From: Cladorrhinum sp. PSN259
Taxonomy: Eukaryota > Ascomycota > Sordariomycetes > Sordariales > Podosporaceae
Direction of reading: 5' to 3'
Assembly (NCBI GenBank): GCA_033725935.1
Contig: MU867077.1
Span: forward strand, 1-64,000
DNA length: 64,000 nt
Below are positions 1 to 11,725 of this stretch, piece after piece. A program made the translations under genes and the position numbers. Under the pieces are notes generated by a model. That model ran no database searches, was not told where the DNA came from, and saw only the letters and a program-made list of their open reading frames with translations. Position 1 is the first letter of the stretch. The number at the start of each line of letters is the position of its first letter.

Positions 1-1
1 T

Positions 2-93
<92 letters not shown>

Positions 94-95
94 TT
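1..95. repeat. (TTTC)n microsatellite at window edge
   Basis: A nearly perfect TTTC tetranucleotide array begins at or before the window edge and ends near position 95, so its full length is unknown. The rest of 96-566 is AT-rich flank of the HUT1 gene. It would contain that gene's 3' untranslated region, and I see no other gene in it. Confidence 0.95.
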
Positions 96-566
96 GTCTT
101 CTTTCATATATTGAACCTTGGTCTTCTTTCGGGTTAATTCTATTTGCCATAAATGAGGGCAGAGATTTGTAGATAGTATTATATCCCTTCGTCATATCAT
201 TCAGGAGTTTATTTTACCCCCTTGAAAGAAAACTGTCCGATAAGATTAGAAAAATGAACCCATTCGAATATTCCTTCGAACTATCCAACAGTATAAGAAA
301 AGAAAAAAAACTGCATCTGACTAGGTGTTAACTTGAGATTTCTCTATTCCTCTCTATACTAAAGTCATAACTGAGACCCCGAAATAGGTTGCTTGCTAGC
401 TAGCTTTATTTCCCTTACCTCACTCGATAAGGAACCTAAATACAAGAATTTCTGTCTCTAAATATATATACAAACACAGTCATCGCACAACATCACCCAT
501 GCTGCGTATCATCCATCTAACCTCTCCATAATAAGACGGACGACCGACTTCCCTTACCCTCTCTTA

Positions 567-2011
567 CTAATGCGCCTTCTCACTCTGTGCCTTCTTCGCA
601 GCCTCCTTTGCCAATTTCTCCCGCCTGGCAATCTGAGCCTCAATACCGATACCGCCAAATACCAATCCGACGCCCAGCCACTGCATCTGCGAGAGGCGAT
701 GTCCGAAGGCTACCACCGACAGAATCATGGTGAACATTTTGCGGGTTACTGTTACTGTCACCAGCAGTACTGAGGAGAAGGTTGAGAGGGTGTGGACTAC
801 AACAGAATATTAGCCCTATCCTGACAAAAACATACGCACAAGATAGATGAGTAGGGTGTGGTTGGTGGAGAGGATAAATACTCACAAATAAAAACCTGTC
901 CCACGCACCCGCAAACAGCGAATCCCAAGACATCCCTCCACACGGCCGGATACCGTCCCAAGAACTCCAGCGCGGCCTTCAATTCCCCTCCCCGGTTACC
1001 GCCCACCGCAGCAGCCATACCGAACCACTCCCCCAAGCTTGTACCAGCCAACCATGGACTTAAAAGCAAGTACGACCCCGTAACAGCCGAACCAAGCAAG
1101 TTATTAGCAGCCATCATTTGCGGGCCGGTATAAGGCTGGAAAGTTTGGAAGATGTAATCCTGAGTAGAGTTCGTGAGTCCGTCAAAGAGGAGGTTGATGC
1201 CCAGCAACAACATTCCCCAGCCTGTTTGTCCCGAGTTTGATGCTCCCGCCTTTTTCTTGCTGCCAGAGTGGAGGGTGAACACCGCTACCCCCAAGGTAAC
1301 TGCCGCCACTACCAAGTACTTGTAGAGTGGATATCTCTTCCGGAAAATAGTAATGTGAAGGAACATGACCGGCAGTAACTTGCACGACTTTGCAAGAATG
1401 AACGTGATGTAATCGATGTGCGCCAAAGCCGCATATCCAAACGGTGCTGCCAGCGCGTTGGTGAAAGCGACGAGCAGTAAAGGCGGTAAGATACCCTTGT
1501 TAGGAATGATGGGAGGGACCGGCTTTCCCTTGGGCGTGGAGAGGTAAGTGAATAACAGCCCGCCCAATCCGGCAAAGAGACTCTGGATGGTAAGCAAAAA
1601 TACTGGAAACTTGAACTTCTCTCCCTGAGCAGTCGCCGAGGAGTAATGTAAAGTTGTGGTGAGCTTTTCTTGGAGGTATGCCCATGTCAAACTAGATACA
1701 ACAAAACAAAAGTCCGCCAGTCAGTCATACATATATATATATACTGTGGGAAAAGGGGAAGGAAGGAAGGGAAAGAAGACGAACAATGAAGCATAAATCC
1801 CGGCAACATCAACAACCAGCGTCACGATCCCTGCTTCCTTTTTCTTGCTGCTCACTGTCGCGCGGGTAGATTTTGCTTTCGCGACGGCACCATTATCGAC
1901 GCCATTGATGCCATCTGCTGCAACAGCAGCGTACGTGGGAACCTCCTCCTTCTCATCTGCTGCCGACCAAGACGGCTCGCGTCTTATTGGGATGTTTTTC
2001 GTGCGAGCCAT
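567..2011 (-). CDS. hut1: HUT1-type nucleotide-sugar transporter (SLC35B family), 420 aa
   Basis: This is an endoplasmic-reticulum multi-spanning drug/metabolite-superfamily carrier of the HUT1/SLC35B1 family. Fungal members are called UDP-galactose transporter homologues; animal relatives are also linked to ER nucleotide exchange. I join three exons: 1785-2011, 886-1691 and 567-796 (introns of 93 and 89 bp). Both junctions restore family-like sequence: GIYASF/LTWAYLQEK at the first and QVFI/FHTLSTFSS at the second. The protein has a roughly 65-residue hydrophilic N-terminus, then many hydrophobic segments. Conserved stretches include NALAAPFGYAAL, SCKLLPVM, TRKMFTMILSV and WLGVGLVFGGIG. The C-terminus is lysine-rich (KEAAKKAQSEKAH), as expected for ER retention. 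The start is the ATG at 2009-2011; an in-frame TTG lies further upstream. The family assignment is firm, the substrate is not. Confidence 0.9.
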
Positions 2012-3347
2012 TGCCGACGGGAATCGCGAAGCCAAAACGCAAGCAAATACAGCGTTTCGTGTGTGTATGCGTGTGTGTTCTCGAGTATTGTATCAATCGA
2101 TTGGTGCGTACGGTATGTGGAATGCGCTCGTCGATATGCAAATGCGGGTCGTGAACCTCGATGGACAGGTTCGTGGGGGTGAATGGAGAGACGCGACTCC
2201 AGGTTTTGAACGAATAAAGCAATCGTGGTGTGCAAAAGTAAAATTGTCTAAAGAGATGAACAAAAAGACTCCAAGTTCGAGTCAATTGAGAACCACGCGC
2301 CAACACAGGAATTGGGTTTGAAGATTATTAGAATTAAAATTCCTCTCATAGACAATCTGGCCAAATCGCATCTTTCAGCTCACCCTGACAATGACGGTGG
2401 AGCCCACGCCGCCCACACCGTCACAACGTCGTCCAATCCGGCCAGGGTGGTCTTTTCGGGGCCTGACCCCTGACCAGCCGCTAACTCACTAACCTAAAAT
2501 AACTTCAACTCAGCGGCTTCCATTGCCGTTAGGGCCGCTTTCACATCCGCTTTTTCCTTTTTTTGTTTTGCGGGGTTCGACCTGCCGGCCTCCGGCATTG
2601 GGACACGCACATGGATCATAGAATTTCTGGGGAAGCCAAGAATCACTACCATTGGACTACAACATTTATATTAAACAGCTTTTTCATCATCATCGTATCT
2701 TCCAACTGCTTGTTGTTTTCTACACCTAAATGCTCGTCTAGACACATGCCTCTCTCCTTAGTGAGATTCAATTAAGCCATTGAATGACGATTGGTTGGGT
2801 AGATGGATCGCCTAGTTGTGTTCTGGTGTTTCGGCGGCCAAACTGAAAAAATGTCGTATGGGAGAAAGTCCAAGTTCATGGGGGGGAAATGATGGCGAAG
2901 AATGTGATAGTGTTTGTGGTTTGAGAGAGTAATGTTCTGGTTATCTTGGACTTGTTTGCAGTGGTCAATCTCGATTTTGCTGCGAACCCGCAACAAGGGA
3001 GATTCGTATAGCCGGTTCATTTTCACCGATCATAGTGAATAAGTGAGTGTGTGAGTGAAAACCGGTTCAAAAATGAAATAGAAAGAGTCCGGTGAAATGC
3101 TTTTGGTAAGAAATTTCATCACGTCGTTTCGCGCCCCGCCCAAATAATACGCCTTGCGGCTGTCAGATCTGGAAATGACCCATAAACGAGGGACCGCCAA
3201 ATCCGACCCAATCCAGGACAAAAAAAAAAGAAAGAAACTCCCGGAATACACGGCTAGGCAGTTGGTGATAATCACACTCGCGTAACTCCTTCAGTCACAT
3301 CATATACGAAAGTATTACAACCTGGCCTTATGCTCATCTTCGTCACC
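2012..3347. other. Intergenic region between HUT1 and the KH-protein gene
   Basis: This holds the upstream region of HUT1 (transcribed leftwards) and the 3' flank of the KH-domain gene. Open frames here are short and of random composition. I see no RNA gene or mobile element. Confidence 0.6.
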
Positions 3348-4593
3348 CTACTCCGAAGGCTGCGCAGACTGATTTTGGCGCCGCAGCTTCTCGGCCTCAA
3401 GGTTCTCGTAAAGGAGGTAAAGGGCAGTTTCGTTGGCCTTGGCAGAACCCATGATGGTAAACATGCGCTCGCCAGTGTCGTCATGGGGCGCCTGTCAATC
3501 TTGTTAAAAGGGGTAAGGGCTTTCCGAAACAGACAGATGGTTACTAACCTTAGCAATAGAGATACGAGCACCCGATGTCTTGCGAATCTCGCTGATCTTA
3601 GTCCCGCCACGTCCAATGATGCATCCAACCATGTCGGCGGGGATGCTGATGTTTTGCGTCTGAATCTCCTCTCCATTCTCGTCATGGGTAGGTGGGCCAC
3701 GAGTGGCCGCATCAGAATCAGAACGGCGATTGTACAGGCGTGGGCCGCCGTTGCTGAAATCAGCACCGTTGCCTGTTCTTGTGACACGAGAACCGCCATA
3801 AGGAGCTCTCTCCTGTGGGTAGTTGCTAGCACCGCCAACAGGCGCACCTCCTCCAACGCCGGGACTAGTACGGACAACAGGGTTGTACAAGACGGTGCCT
3901 TGTCCGCGCTGCCAGTCGTCAATTAGGCACTTGCAAATCTCCCAGACCGCGCGCTGAATGCCCTCGGGGGTGCCTTGAACCTCAACTACGCGCTCGGTGG
4001 ATTGCGGAAGCATCTCCTTCTGTGCGACCATGCGCACGCCCGAGACATCCTGGATGTGCTTGATCTTGAGGCCCTGTCGACCAATGACTGTGCCCATCTG
4101 GTTGTGAGAAATAAGGAGTTTGATAGCTGTGAATGCGATTAGCGTGATATCAATAACCAAGAGCGCGACCTTGAACCATACGATGAGTGCCATTGCTTGA
4201 GATAACACCACCCATTCCCATCGATGGAGCCCCCTCCATCAAGGCACGGGTAACGACGCCGTATGCCTTTGAGATGCCGTCAATTGAGCCGGTGATGGTG
4301 AGAACACGATCGTAAACACCCTGAACAACCTTGCTCACACCGGCCTTCACGCCAGTCTCGTCGCGCAAATCGGCTACATTCTTGCCACCCTTTCCAATAA
4401 TGACACCAGCCTCCTTGGAGGATACGATGGCTCTCAGAGTCATCGTAGTCTGAGCATATTCCTCATCAGTCTTGGGCATCGGCTGACCCTCTGGGCCGAC
4501 CTGGGGAGCATCACCGTCGTTAAGCTTGAGTTGGTCAAGAGAATCGGCAAAGTCAGAGCCATTGGCAGGGGCGGAATCTTGGGGAGCCGACAT
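3348..4593 (-). CDS. Triple KH-domain RNA-binding protein (PCBP/Rnc1/Pbp2-like), 377 aa
   Basis: The protein binds single-stranded RNA or DNA through three KH domains. The GxxG loops are GKGG (residues 67-70), GRQG (153-156) and GRGG (309-312). The spacing matches poly(C)-binding proteins and yeast Rnc1/Pbp2, which control mRNA stability and telomere-linked functions. I join exons 4182-4593, 3549-4126 and 3348-3491; the introns are 55 and 57 bp. The first donor is GTATGG, giving NGTHPIKLLISHNQ across the junction. A downstream GTCGCG donor would leave only a 43-bp intron and was rejected. The second intron splits KH3 after ARISIAK. A Gly/Pro/Arg-rich linker (about 215-290) joins KH2 and KH3, and the N-terminus is acidic. 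The exact cellular role cannot be told from sequence. Confidence 0.9.
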
Positions 4594-5220
4594 CTTGGAT
4601 TTTTGGATAAAGAGAATAGTTTAAGGTGAGAAGAGATGGTTGAGAGGTAGGTGTGTATACTGCCTGCGGTAGTGTGGCGGACTGGGAGAGGTAATTGTCA
4701 GCGGATGAGGTGGTGGTGGTGATGGTTGTGGTGACGGATGATGGAGGATGGGATTGGGGGATGGAGCTTGGAGCTTGGAGCTTGCACGACAAAACCATGC
4801 AAGACAACCGAGCTGGTGGTACGGCAGCAAGGGTAATAGCTGAGCGCATCAAGCGTTCTTACTTGCGATGGGGATTTTTGTTTGTGCGAAGCAGGAGACA
4901 CAGACAAAGTCGCAGAAAGAGGAACGGCGCGTGCCATGGCAAGCTACCCTGGCAGCCTCCAATGGCGGGGCATCAAGCAAGTGAGCACGTACCTTTTTGC
5001 AGGAGGGACGCGGTGGGGCTGACCCAATTGGTATTGGCTTTCTCTTTTGGAGGAGGCGGGGTGCAGCGATTGCGGTGCCAGGGAGGAAAGAGATAAGATG
5101 TCGGCGAACGGGTCTGCGGGTGAGATGGGAGAGGTGCGCGCCGAAGAATGGATGGGGGGGTGAGATGGGGGATGAAGCGACGGGCGGGAGGCGGGTGGGT
5201 GGATGGAGAGGAGGTGAAGG

Positions 5221-5268
5221 GAGGTAGGAAGGTAGGTAGGTAGGTAAAGGGTAGGTAGGTAGGTAGGG
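5221..5268. repeat. Interrupted (GGTA)n microsatellite
   Basis: Two blocks of GGTA units are separated by a short AAGG interruption. The array lies inside the purine-rich tract upstream of the KH-protein gene and explains the repetitive PTYLP-type frames there. Confidence 0.85.
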
Positions 5269-6630
5269 AGTTGGCGGGTCCGAAGTTTTCACCACATTTG
5301 TTGAGGGGTGTGGGAAAGATGAATCGGGGAAAAAAGAGGAAAGTCGGGAAAGAAAAAAGAGGGGTTGAAGGTTTTTTTGGCGATGAGAGAGGCGAGGAAC
5401 CACAATCAAAGAAAACGGCCAAAACCCAAATTGGCCGGCGCGTTTCTTGTGGATGGATGGAATGGCGGGATGGTCCAATCCAGTGAGTCTTGCCCTCTGT
5501 GTCCAGGTGCGGCAAGGCGATTCAGTTGCAGGCAGGTACCTACGACCGGCGGGCAGCTTCAGACTACCTAGAAGTCTTGGCTTCCAAAGTTGGCTCTTTG
5601 CGGCAGATGCCCCACCTTGTGGACATGACAATTGGAAAATCTGGAGAGTGGACAATCACAATTCCCAAAGCACCTGTCTGCGTCCATACCGTTCCCCTGC
5701 CTGTCATTGACGTCCGCATCAGGGTCATTTCTATCCGGATGCAAGTCAGTGCCGCTGTGCTGCGTAGTCTACAATTCTAACACATTTTGACCCCCCCAAT
5801 CCGCACACGGGCCTCTCAATCCCATGACTGACCTTTCCCCTCATCCGGGACTTGACACTTTGTAATTGGGTGGGAGAGGGGACGTCCGTCAGTTTCCCCG
5901 CCCAACCTCACGATTTCTTATTTGTTGCAAAAGGGACCGACATCATCACATCCCCCATCGATTTGCAGGTTCCTGTGCCCCACGCGGAGGCGATCACACG
6001 ACGGGAAACAACATGCCGCTATGGTGGGTACACCCGCTTGTTTCGCATTGTCCACTGGTTCGTGCGTTTCTCTCGGAGCGCTCGGCAAACCCCGTCCACA
6101 TTACACCTGTGTTTGGCATCTCGCCCCCAAAGAATAAATGGCATCAAGACGGGAGTGGTAGCATCGAGCCATAAAGATGCCTTCTCTTCTTGGCAGGTGG
6201 GTTTCCTTGGTTCTCCACTCAGATGTTCTAGAAAACAATGGTGGAGTCAACGAAGCGTGGGGTTGTCGTTGGGGGAAGGTTGTTGTTTGGGGAAGCACTT
6301 CTTCTGTTCTCCAACATCTATCTGAGGAATCAAGATGGATTCAACATACGCTGGACAGCGTTCCCGTCCAGTTAAAAATCCCAGGGAAAAAAGCGATTAC
6401 GCAACTGGTCCATGTCTCATCACACAGCCAAAGTCCGACCCCCATCCTGCTGGTCTCAGATCTCAGCTGGCAACAGTAAAGAGCTCGCGTTAGTTTTCTC
6501 AACTTCATCCGGGCTCACAGCATACACTGAACGCGGCATATATGTATGTGTCCTAAAATCAGATGACAAGACATGCGATGTGCAGATCGAATGTCGTGTG
6601 ACCCTCTGATTCCTCTCTCATCCATCCATA

Positions 6631-6658
6631 CATACACAGACATACACAGACATACACG
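6631..6658. repeat. ACAGACATAC decamer tandem repeat
   Basis: About two and a half direct copies of a 10-bp unit, CATACACAGA, in intergenic DNA. No gene overlaps it. Confidence 0.75.
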
Positions 6659-8370
6659 AGAAACAGACCACTTACGCAGGACGGGAGGGCTTTACGTCCA
6701 GTGGTCTGAGCGCGAGCGAGTTTCCGTCTGCGAAGATCCGTACAGTAGTACACTGTAGCATACATAAATCCGTCCCTACAACCCAACAACCTCCCTCAAA
6801 CTGTATAAAGGCCCTCCCGTTCTCTGTCTGACCACCATCCAGTTCCGGCTCATGGGCCTGGTATCCCCGGTCTGTGCCGTCCGGACCGTGTTCCCCTCAT
6901 TCCGGAATCCGCGCGTGCTTTCCAGCCAGAACAGACGCACAAACATTTGCTCGTACACACACACACACACCCATGCATGGATGATGATCATCAAGTTTTG
7001 TTAAATGCCCATTGGATGAACCGTAAAAGCAAGCCTCTCAAGTAGAAAATTTAATGTAGGGCAACATTTTTTTGTTATTTTGAAGGGGCGCTTATGTCGC
7101 TTTATTCCGTTTCGTGGGGTTTAGTCAACCTGTACGGAGTATACCATACTATACTATACTTTCTATATAACTGCTTGCCCGAGCTTTTTGTAGAGTTCAA
7201 AATCGGGGGGGAAAATGGACTCGTTATCTAGATACGTATCTCAAGATTCGTCCCAAGTACCACGCATACCCAGGTAGGTAGTTGTAAAGAGAGCGTGAAA
7301 GCCACGCTAGTGTACAATTAGATTTTATATACTAATGCCATCCCGATCAAACACGTAATCTAGGCTCGAAAAACTAGTCTTGAAGCTTTTTCTAACCCAC
7401 TAATTACTTACCACGCTCAGCCTATCCTAGATGCCAATTGTGTGGATAACACGGATATTCCCTAGAAAAATGCAACAGCGATGTACGGTTACTTCTTTAA
7501 TAAAGGTCTCCGCAAAATAAATGTTTATCGAGTTAAAACACAATGCGCTAATCATCCACCTCTATAGACTCTCTAGTGTATATATCAAGCAGGCATCTTG
7601 CGTCGACTCTAATCTGCTCAACAACGGGGGTGCTCGCGTGGCACGGCCAACCTCTGTCTAGATGCACCATCTCCATGACGCTCAGATCAACGCAAAGAGA
7701 GAAGAGAAATCCAATGAAAGATTGAATGAAAAGTGTTCAGACATGTACGTATATAAAAACAACCACAGTATAGAACTTCCGAAACACAAGCCCAATCCCA
7801 AAGAAAACGCCTGTATGTCTAAACTCCAGCGCTTGGAGAAAAGAGGAAAGAAAAGGCCAAAAACAAAGTCGCGCTCTCTGCTATCTTAAAAAAGCCCCAA
7901 TGCGATGTGATGTTGTATACCGAAACCGAAACGCGTGCCAAAAAAAATCCATCGTGTAATGTTGTTCGATCCACCCGGATAACAAATGTGTTGCTGTAGT
8001 TTGAGAAGATACCCCGATCCCCTTTATGTGTGTCCCCGTGATTTGCCCACTCTATATGTTGTGCTGGTGCGTCCGCCTATGAGCGATACTGTGATGAAGC
8101 CAAACCAGAAACCTCCATCATCACCGGAGGCAAAAGAATAAGGACAAGAAAATGTGAAAATCACCAAAGGGAAACCTCCCCAGCAAGCTGTATCAGCTCC
8201 AGCATGATGCAACTTGCTCTTCGAATCCAGCCATTAGAATGTACCGATTCTCAATGGCTCGCGGAGTTGAGGTGACGATGGCCTCCGGAATCCAGCTTCA
8301 CCAGCCCCTGAATCCCGTTACCCAGGCAACGCTAAGGGATACCCTGCCCCTTTTCTAGTGTGATTTTTTT

Positions 8371-10416
8371 TCACATTACAACACACGCAGTGGTGACCGC
8401 CCTTCTCCTTCCACCAGGAGCGGCAGTTGGATCCTCATCGGCAAGGTTCTGCTGAGCCAGTCTGGCCCGCCTCCTCCTACTCCTCGTATTCCCACCCTCT
8501 ACCCCTGCCTCTTCACTGGCCTGCATATAATCCGCCCACAACCTCTCAAACCGACAGGCAGATCCGATATCCCCTCTAAGCACACGCTTGGTATGCTCAT
8601 CAACAGTCATCTGCCACGTATGAAAACACTTCATCCCAATGATTTCGGCGGGGAGGCTAGGAACCCCATCCTCCACACTCTTTGCGTCAGGATTCGGCTT
8701 GATCAATTCAGCGTTACGGCTCAAGACTTCTCGAATGCCAGTCCAGGTGACATTGGCTGTGTCATATATAACCATATTGAGCGAAACAACTGGCATTTGA
8801 GACCGCCGAGGCTTGCCGACTGATCGTTCGCGCACCATAGCTGCTGCTTCGGCTAGCGTGAGGTCGCTGATGCGGGTGTTATCCATGAAGATACTCTTCA
8901 GCCTTGTGCAATTACGCACCACTGGGAGCATTCCTGCATCTCCAACATTTTCGCAGGAGCTGATGCTGAGGTGTTCAAGACGAGACGCGCAAGGGGCTTC
9001 TGCAAGGCGAGTGGAAAAGAGAGAATTCGTAAGCTCGCCGAGATCCTCGACCTCTAAATGGGTGAGCAAGGGTGTCGACGCCAAAATGGGTTCGAGGGCC
9101 TCATCTGTCAAGCGGACCAGGCCTGAAAGTTGTAGACCCTGGAGTTCGGGGACCATGTACCCCAATGACTTCACACCAACATCCGATAGTCGGGAACACC
9201 GTGTGATATCCAGGTGCCGTAGTTTCCGAGGAGTTGTCAGTGGTCTACCAGTGAGGATGTCAAAGTGGGGATCCGGCCCTTGAATCATGAGCTGGAAAGC
9301 GCTGTCGGTCATGTCGGTGCAACCAGCGAGTACCAGTCTCTGGAGGTTGTTTGTCTTGAAGATGGCTTCCGCGATCTCGCGCTTGTCAAACCCCCTAATT
9401 GCTCCAGCGCGAAGGTCCCTGAGCTTCTTGCATCCTTCAACGACAAATCTTACACCGGTAGAATCCATTTGCTTGCATCCGGAGACGTTGAGAACTTCCA
9501 ACTGAGAGCATTCCCGAGAGATGATTTTGCAAGTAGCGTTGTTGACAGCAGGAAGGCCGGTAAGGTTCAAGTTAACCAGTTGCTTGTTGGACTTCAGAAG
9601 AGAATGCAGAGTGCTTCTTTCAAAATTTCTGCAACCTTCCAAAGTAGCGTTCACCAAGTTTCGACACGCGTTAACTAGGCTCTCGGCCTGCTTATAGTGC
9701 TCGACCTGAACGCAACCTCTTAGATTCAGATCCTTCACAAATGGTCCAGCCATTTCGAGGATCCTTGCCAGCGACTTGGCCGGTATCTCCTTGTAGAAAT
9801 TGGAAGCGTCGAAGCAGGTCCATAGCTGACCATCGAAGCATAATTCGTGGAAGTTTTTCGAGACTCGTGATGCGTGAACCAGCTCCTTGGGTGAGAAAAA
9901 CGAGAGAACGTGTAATTTGAGCTCGAATGGCATGCTGGACCAGAGATTGAATGCCTTTGGCTTTTTCTTGATATCTGCTGGCAACGAGACCGTGATTGCC
10001 ATCGGGACCGGGTGGTCAACCTTGCGGGCTGCAAATACGGCCTCGGTATCATCGTAACCGGGTGACTCGAGACACGGAGTGGTTGCAACGGATGTTGGAG
10101 CAGTGGAGTAGTCTCCGGTAGGCGTGTGGTTGAAATATGAAGAGCTCGAGCTCGGGTGGCCGAATGGAGAGGGAGTTGTAGCCAAGCTGACACATGAGAA
10201 GGCTCCCGATGAGCTATAGGGGCTGCTTGAAGCTCTTGGTCGGCCGAGGCGAGTTAGGCTTGGGGAGGATGAAATGCGTTGAAGACCTCGAAGCAGCCTT
10301 TGGCGCCCTTTTCGTTTTTGTGGCATATCTGCTCCATCTCCATCACTTTCGGCGACAATGGCGGGTATAGCAGGGCTCGAGGGCATGCTTGGGATGGTGT
10401 GGATCGAGTCGGCCAT
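8371..10416 (-). CDS. F-box and leucine-rich-repeat protein with C-terminal CaaX box, 681 aa
   Basis: A predicted substrate-recognition subunit of an SCF ubiquitin ligase. A Ser/Pro-rich N-terminus (1-150) precedes an F-box at about 157-204 (LWSSMPFELKLHVLSFFSPKE, split here from a longer match). About a dozen cysteine-type leucine-rich repeats follow (about 215-540), with motifs such as LNLRGC, LEVLNVSGC, LVLAGC and LDITRC. The C-terminal 140 residues are basic and end in CVVM followed by the stop. That is a CaaX box with Met in the X position, which farnesyltransferase normally prefers. Animal FBXL2 and FBXL20 are similarly built prenylated F-box/LRR proteins, so membrane targeting is a reasonable inference. 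The gene is a single exon with ATG at 10414-10416. Grr1-like or Pof2-like identity is possible, but I cannot choose. Confidence 0.88.
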   Translation of the reverse strand: MADSIHTIPSMPSSPAIPAIVAESDGDGADMPQKRKGRQRLLRGLQRISSSPSLTRLGRPRASSSPYSSSGAFSCVSLATTPSPFGHPSSSSSYFNHTPTGDYSTAPTSVATTPCLESPGYDDTEAVFAARKVDHPVPMAITVSLPADIKKKPKAFNLWSSMPFELKLHVLSFFSPKELVHASRVSKNFHELCFDGQLWTCFDASNFYKEIPAKSLARILEMAGPFVKDLNLRGCVQVEHYKQAESLVNACRNLVNATLEGCRNFERSTLHSLLKSNKQLVNLNLTGLPAVNNATCKIISRECSQLEVLNVSGCKQMDSTGVRFVVEGCKKLRDLRAGAIRGFDKREIAEAIFKTNNLQRLVLAGCTDMTDSAFQLMIQGPDPHFDILTGRPLTTPRKLRHLDITRCSRLSDVGVKSLGYMVPELQGLQLSGLVRLTDEALEPILASTPLLTHLEVEDLGELTNSLFSTRLAEAPCASRLEHLSISSCENVGDAGMLPVVRNCTRLKSIFMDNTRISDLTLAEAAAMVRERSVGKPRRSQMPVVSLNMVIYDTANVTWTGIREVLSRNAELIKPNPDAKSVEDGVPSLPAEIIGMKCFHTWQMTVDEHTKRVLRGDIGSACRFERLWADYMQASEEAGVEGGNTRSRRRRARLAQQNLADEDPTAAPGGRRRAVTTACVVM

Positions 10417-11431
10417 GATGGCGACGACTTACATACACGGCAATGCCGTTGGTATCACAACAAGAAAAACAGAACGAAAGACAATCAGGAAGAATCGGCC
10501 TGGGAGAAGTAATCAAATTCGCATACTCGCGAAAGATGCGGTATTTTCCTTCAACCACCGATTGCACTCCGGGAAATCCAGAGCTGGGAGGGTGGCGCTG
10601 TTAAGTATCCGGGCGAGGCTATTGATTGTAAGGTGTGGTGGGGGGGGAAGTGTGCAGGTGGGGTGCTTCCAGAAAAGGCGGTTGTGCAGGGGCTCGGCCA
10701 GGGGATGGATGGCAATCGATGGACAAAGGAGGGGATGAGGATGAACCCAAACCTCCAGTCCTCCACACAGCAGCTTCCTACTGACTAGTCGAGAACCATA
10801 CCGTGGCCGAGCGAAGACCGAGGGCGTCAAGTTGCTGATTCAGTCCAGGAATTGGGCGGCCACCCAGTCCAAGCGTTGTCGAGAGCGTGTGTTCCTGTTG
10901 ATCAAAGCGGGGCGGGGAGTGAGTTGTAGCTGGCTGTCAGGGTGCCGATCCGCTGGGATTTGTGCCCGACTGTCCCGAGTTCCCTTCTTCGGCAATGCCT
11001 AGACTAGCAGGCCAAAAGGATTTATGAGAGATGGATCAGATGGAGGTCTAGATGAGGAGCACGCAAGAGCATAATGAGTCTGAGAAATCAATAGAACAGC
11101 GAGAATTTGCAGGAAAAGGAGAAAGAATTGTTACTAGCCGCAGAAGAAAGAAGGGGCGGCTGACACTGGGACGGGCATTGGATCCCATGGATGCCACATG
11201 CTCCTGAGGTCCGGTGTGCCTTCCCGTCCACCGACGAGATGCCATTCTTTTACGGGTCTATACCCCTTTTTGGACAAAGTCAAATGGCCCAAACGAGCCA
11301 CCCACCTCGAAGAAGGTTCATAAAAAGATAAGAGTCCGGGAACACGGGAAGAGTGTCAGAGGGGAACGAGAGATGGGAAATGCAAGGATCCTCCCACTGC
11401 CTCCCCGAATTCTGCGCCGGTTACATACATG

Positions 11432-11457
11432 CATCCAGAGCATCCAGAGCATCCAGA
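11432..11457. repeat. CATCCAGAG nonamer, three copies
   Basis: Three direct copies of CATCCAGAG, the last diverging at its end, in intergenic DNA upstream of the PAS-kinase gene. Confidence 0.8.
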
Positions 11458-11697
11458 CCACAGACTATCGTACATCCGACACTACCTATGTCCAATGTGC
11501 ATATGAGACAACAGTTACGGTACACCCGTGGTTTTTTCCCAGGCGGTTTTGACGATTGGATGTCGTTGTTGCAAACAAGGGGAAAGCGTCTTTATCTTAT
11601 CTTGGGGTCCCGCGCCATATCTTTTGTTTCTGCAAACAAAGACCGGATGGCCACCATCACGCATGTGTGATCTGCTAACATTGTTTGGCAACATGGT

Positions 11698-11725
11698 GGT
11701 CAGCGGTCAGCGGTCAGCGGTCAGC
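11698..11725. repeat. GGTCAGC heptamer, four perfect copies
   Basis: Four perfect tandem copies of the 7-bp unit GGTCAGC, in the same long intergenic interval. Confidence 0.9.

Larger units (their letters stand above)
4594..8370. other. Long gene-poor stretch upstream of the KH gene and downstream of the F-box gene
   Basis: This holds the KH-gene promoter and leader on its left. That part has a strongly strand-biased G/purine-rich tract on the plus strand (about 5080-5400), which produces several long spurious frames on both strands. Further right is AT-rich sequence and the likely 3' flank of the F-box gene. No frame has plausible domains. Small repeats include GGTA units and an ACAGACATAC decamer. 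Confidence 0.55.

Noticed and set aside
4127..4169. 43-bp version of the first KH-gene intron
   Set aside because: Shorter than usual minimum fungal introns; the GTATGG donor 12 bases upstream gives a normal 55-bp intron and a better KH2 start.
4849..5655. 268-codon proline/threonine-rich frame on the minus strand upstream of the KH gene
   Set aside because: It comes from the GGTA microsatellite and purine-biased tract; neighbouring frames are equally open and no domain is present.
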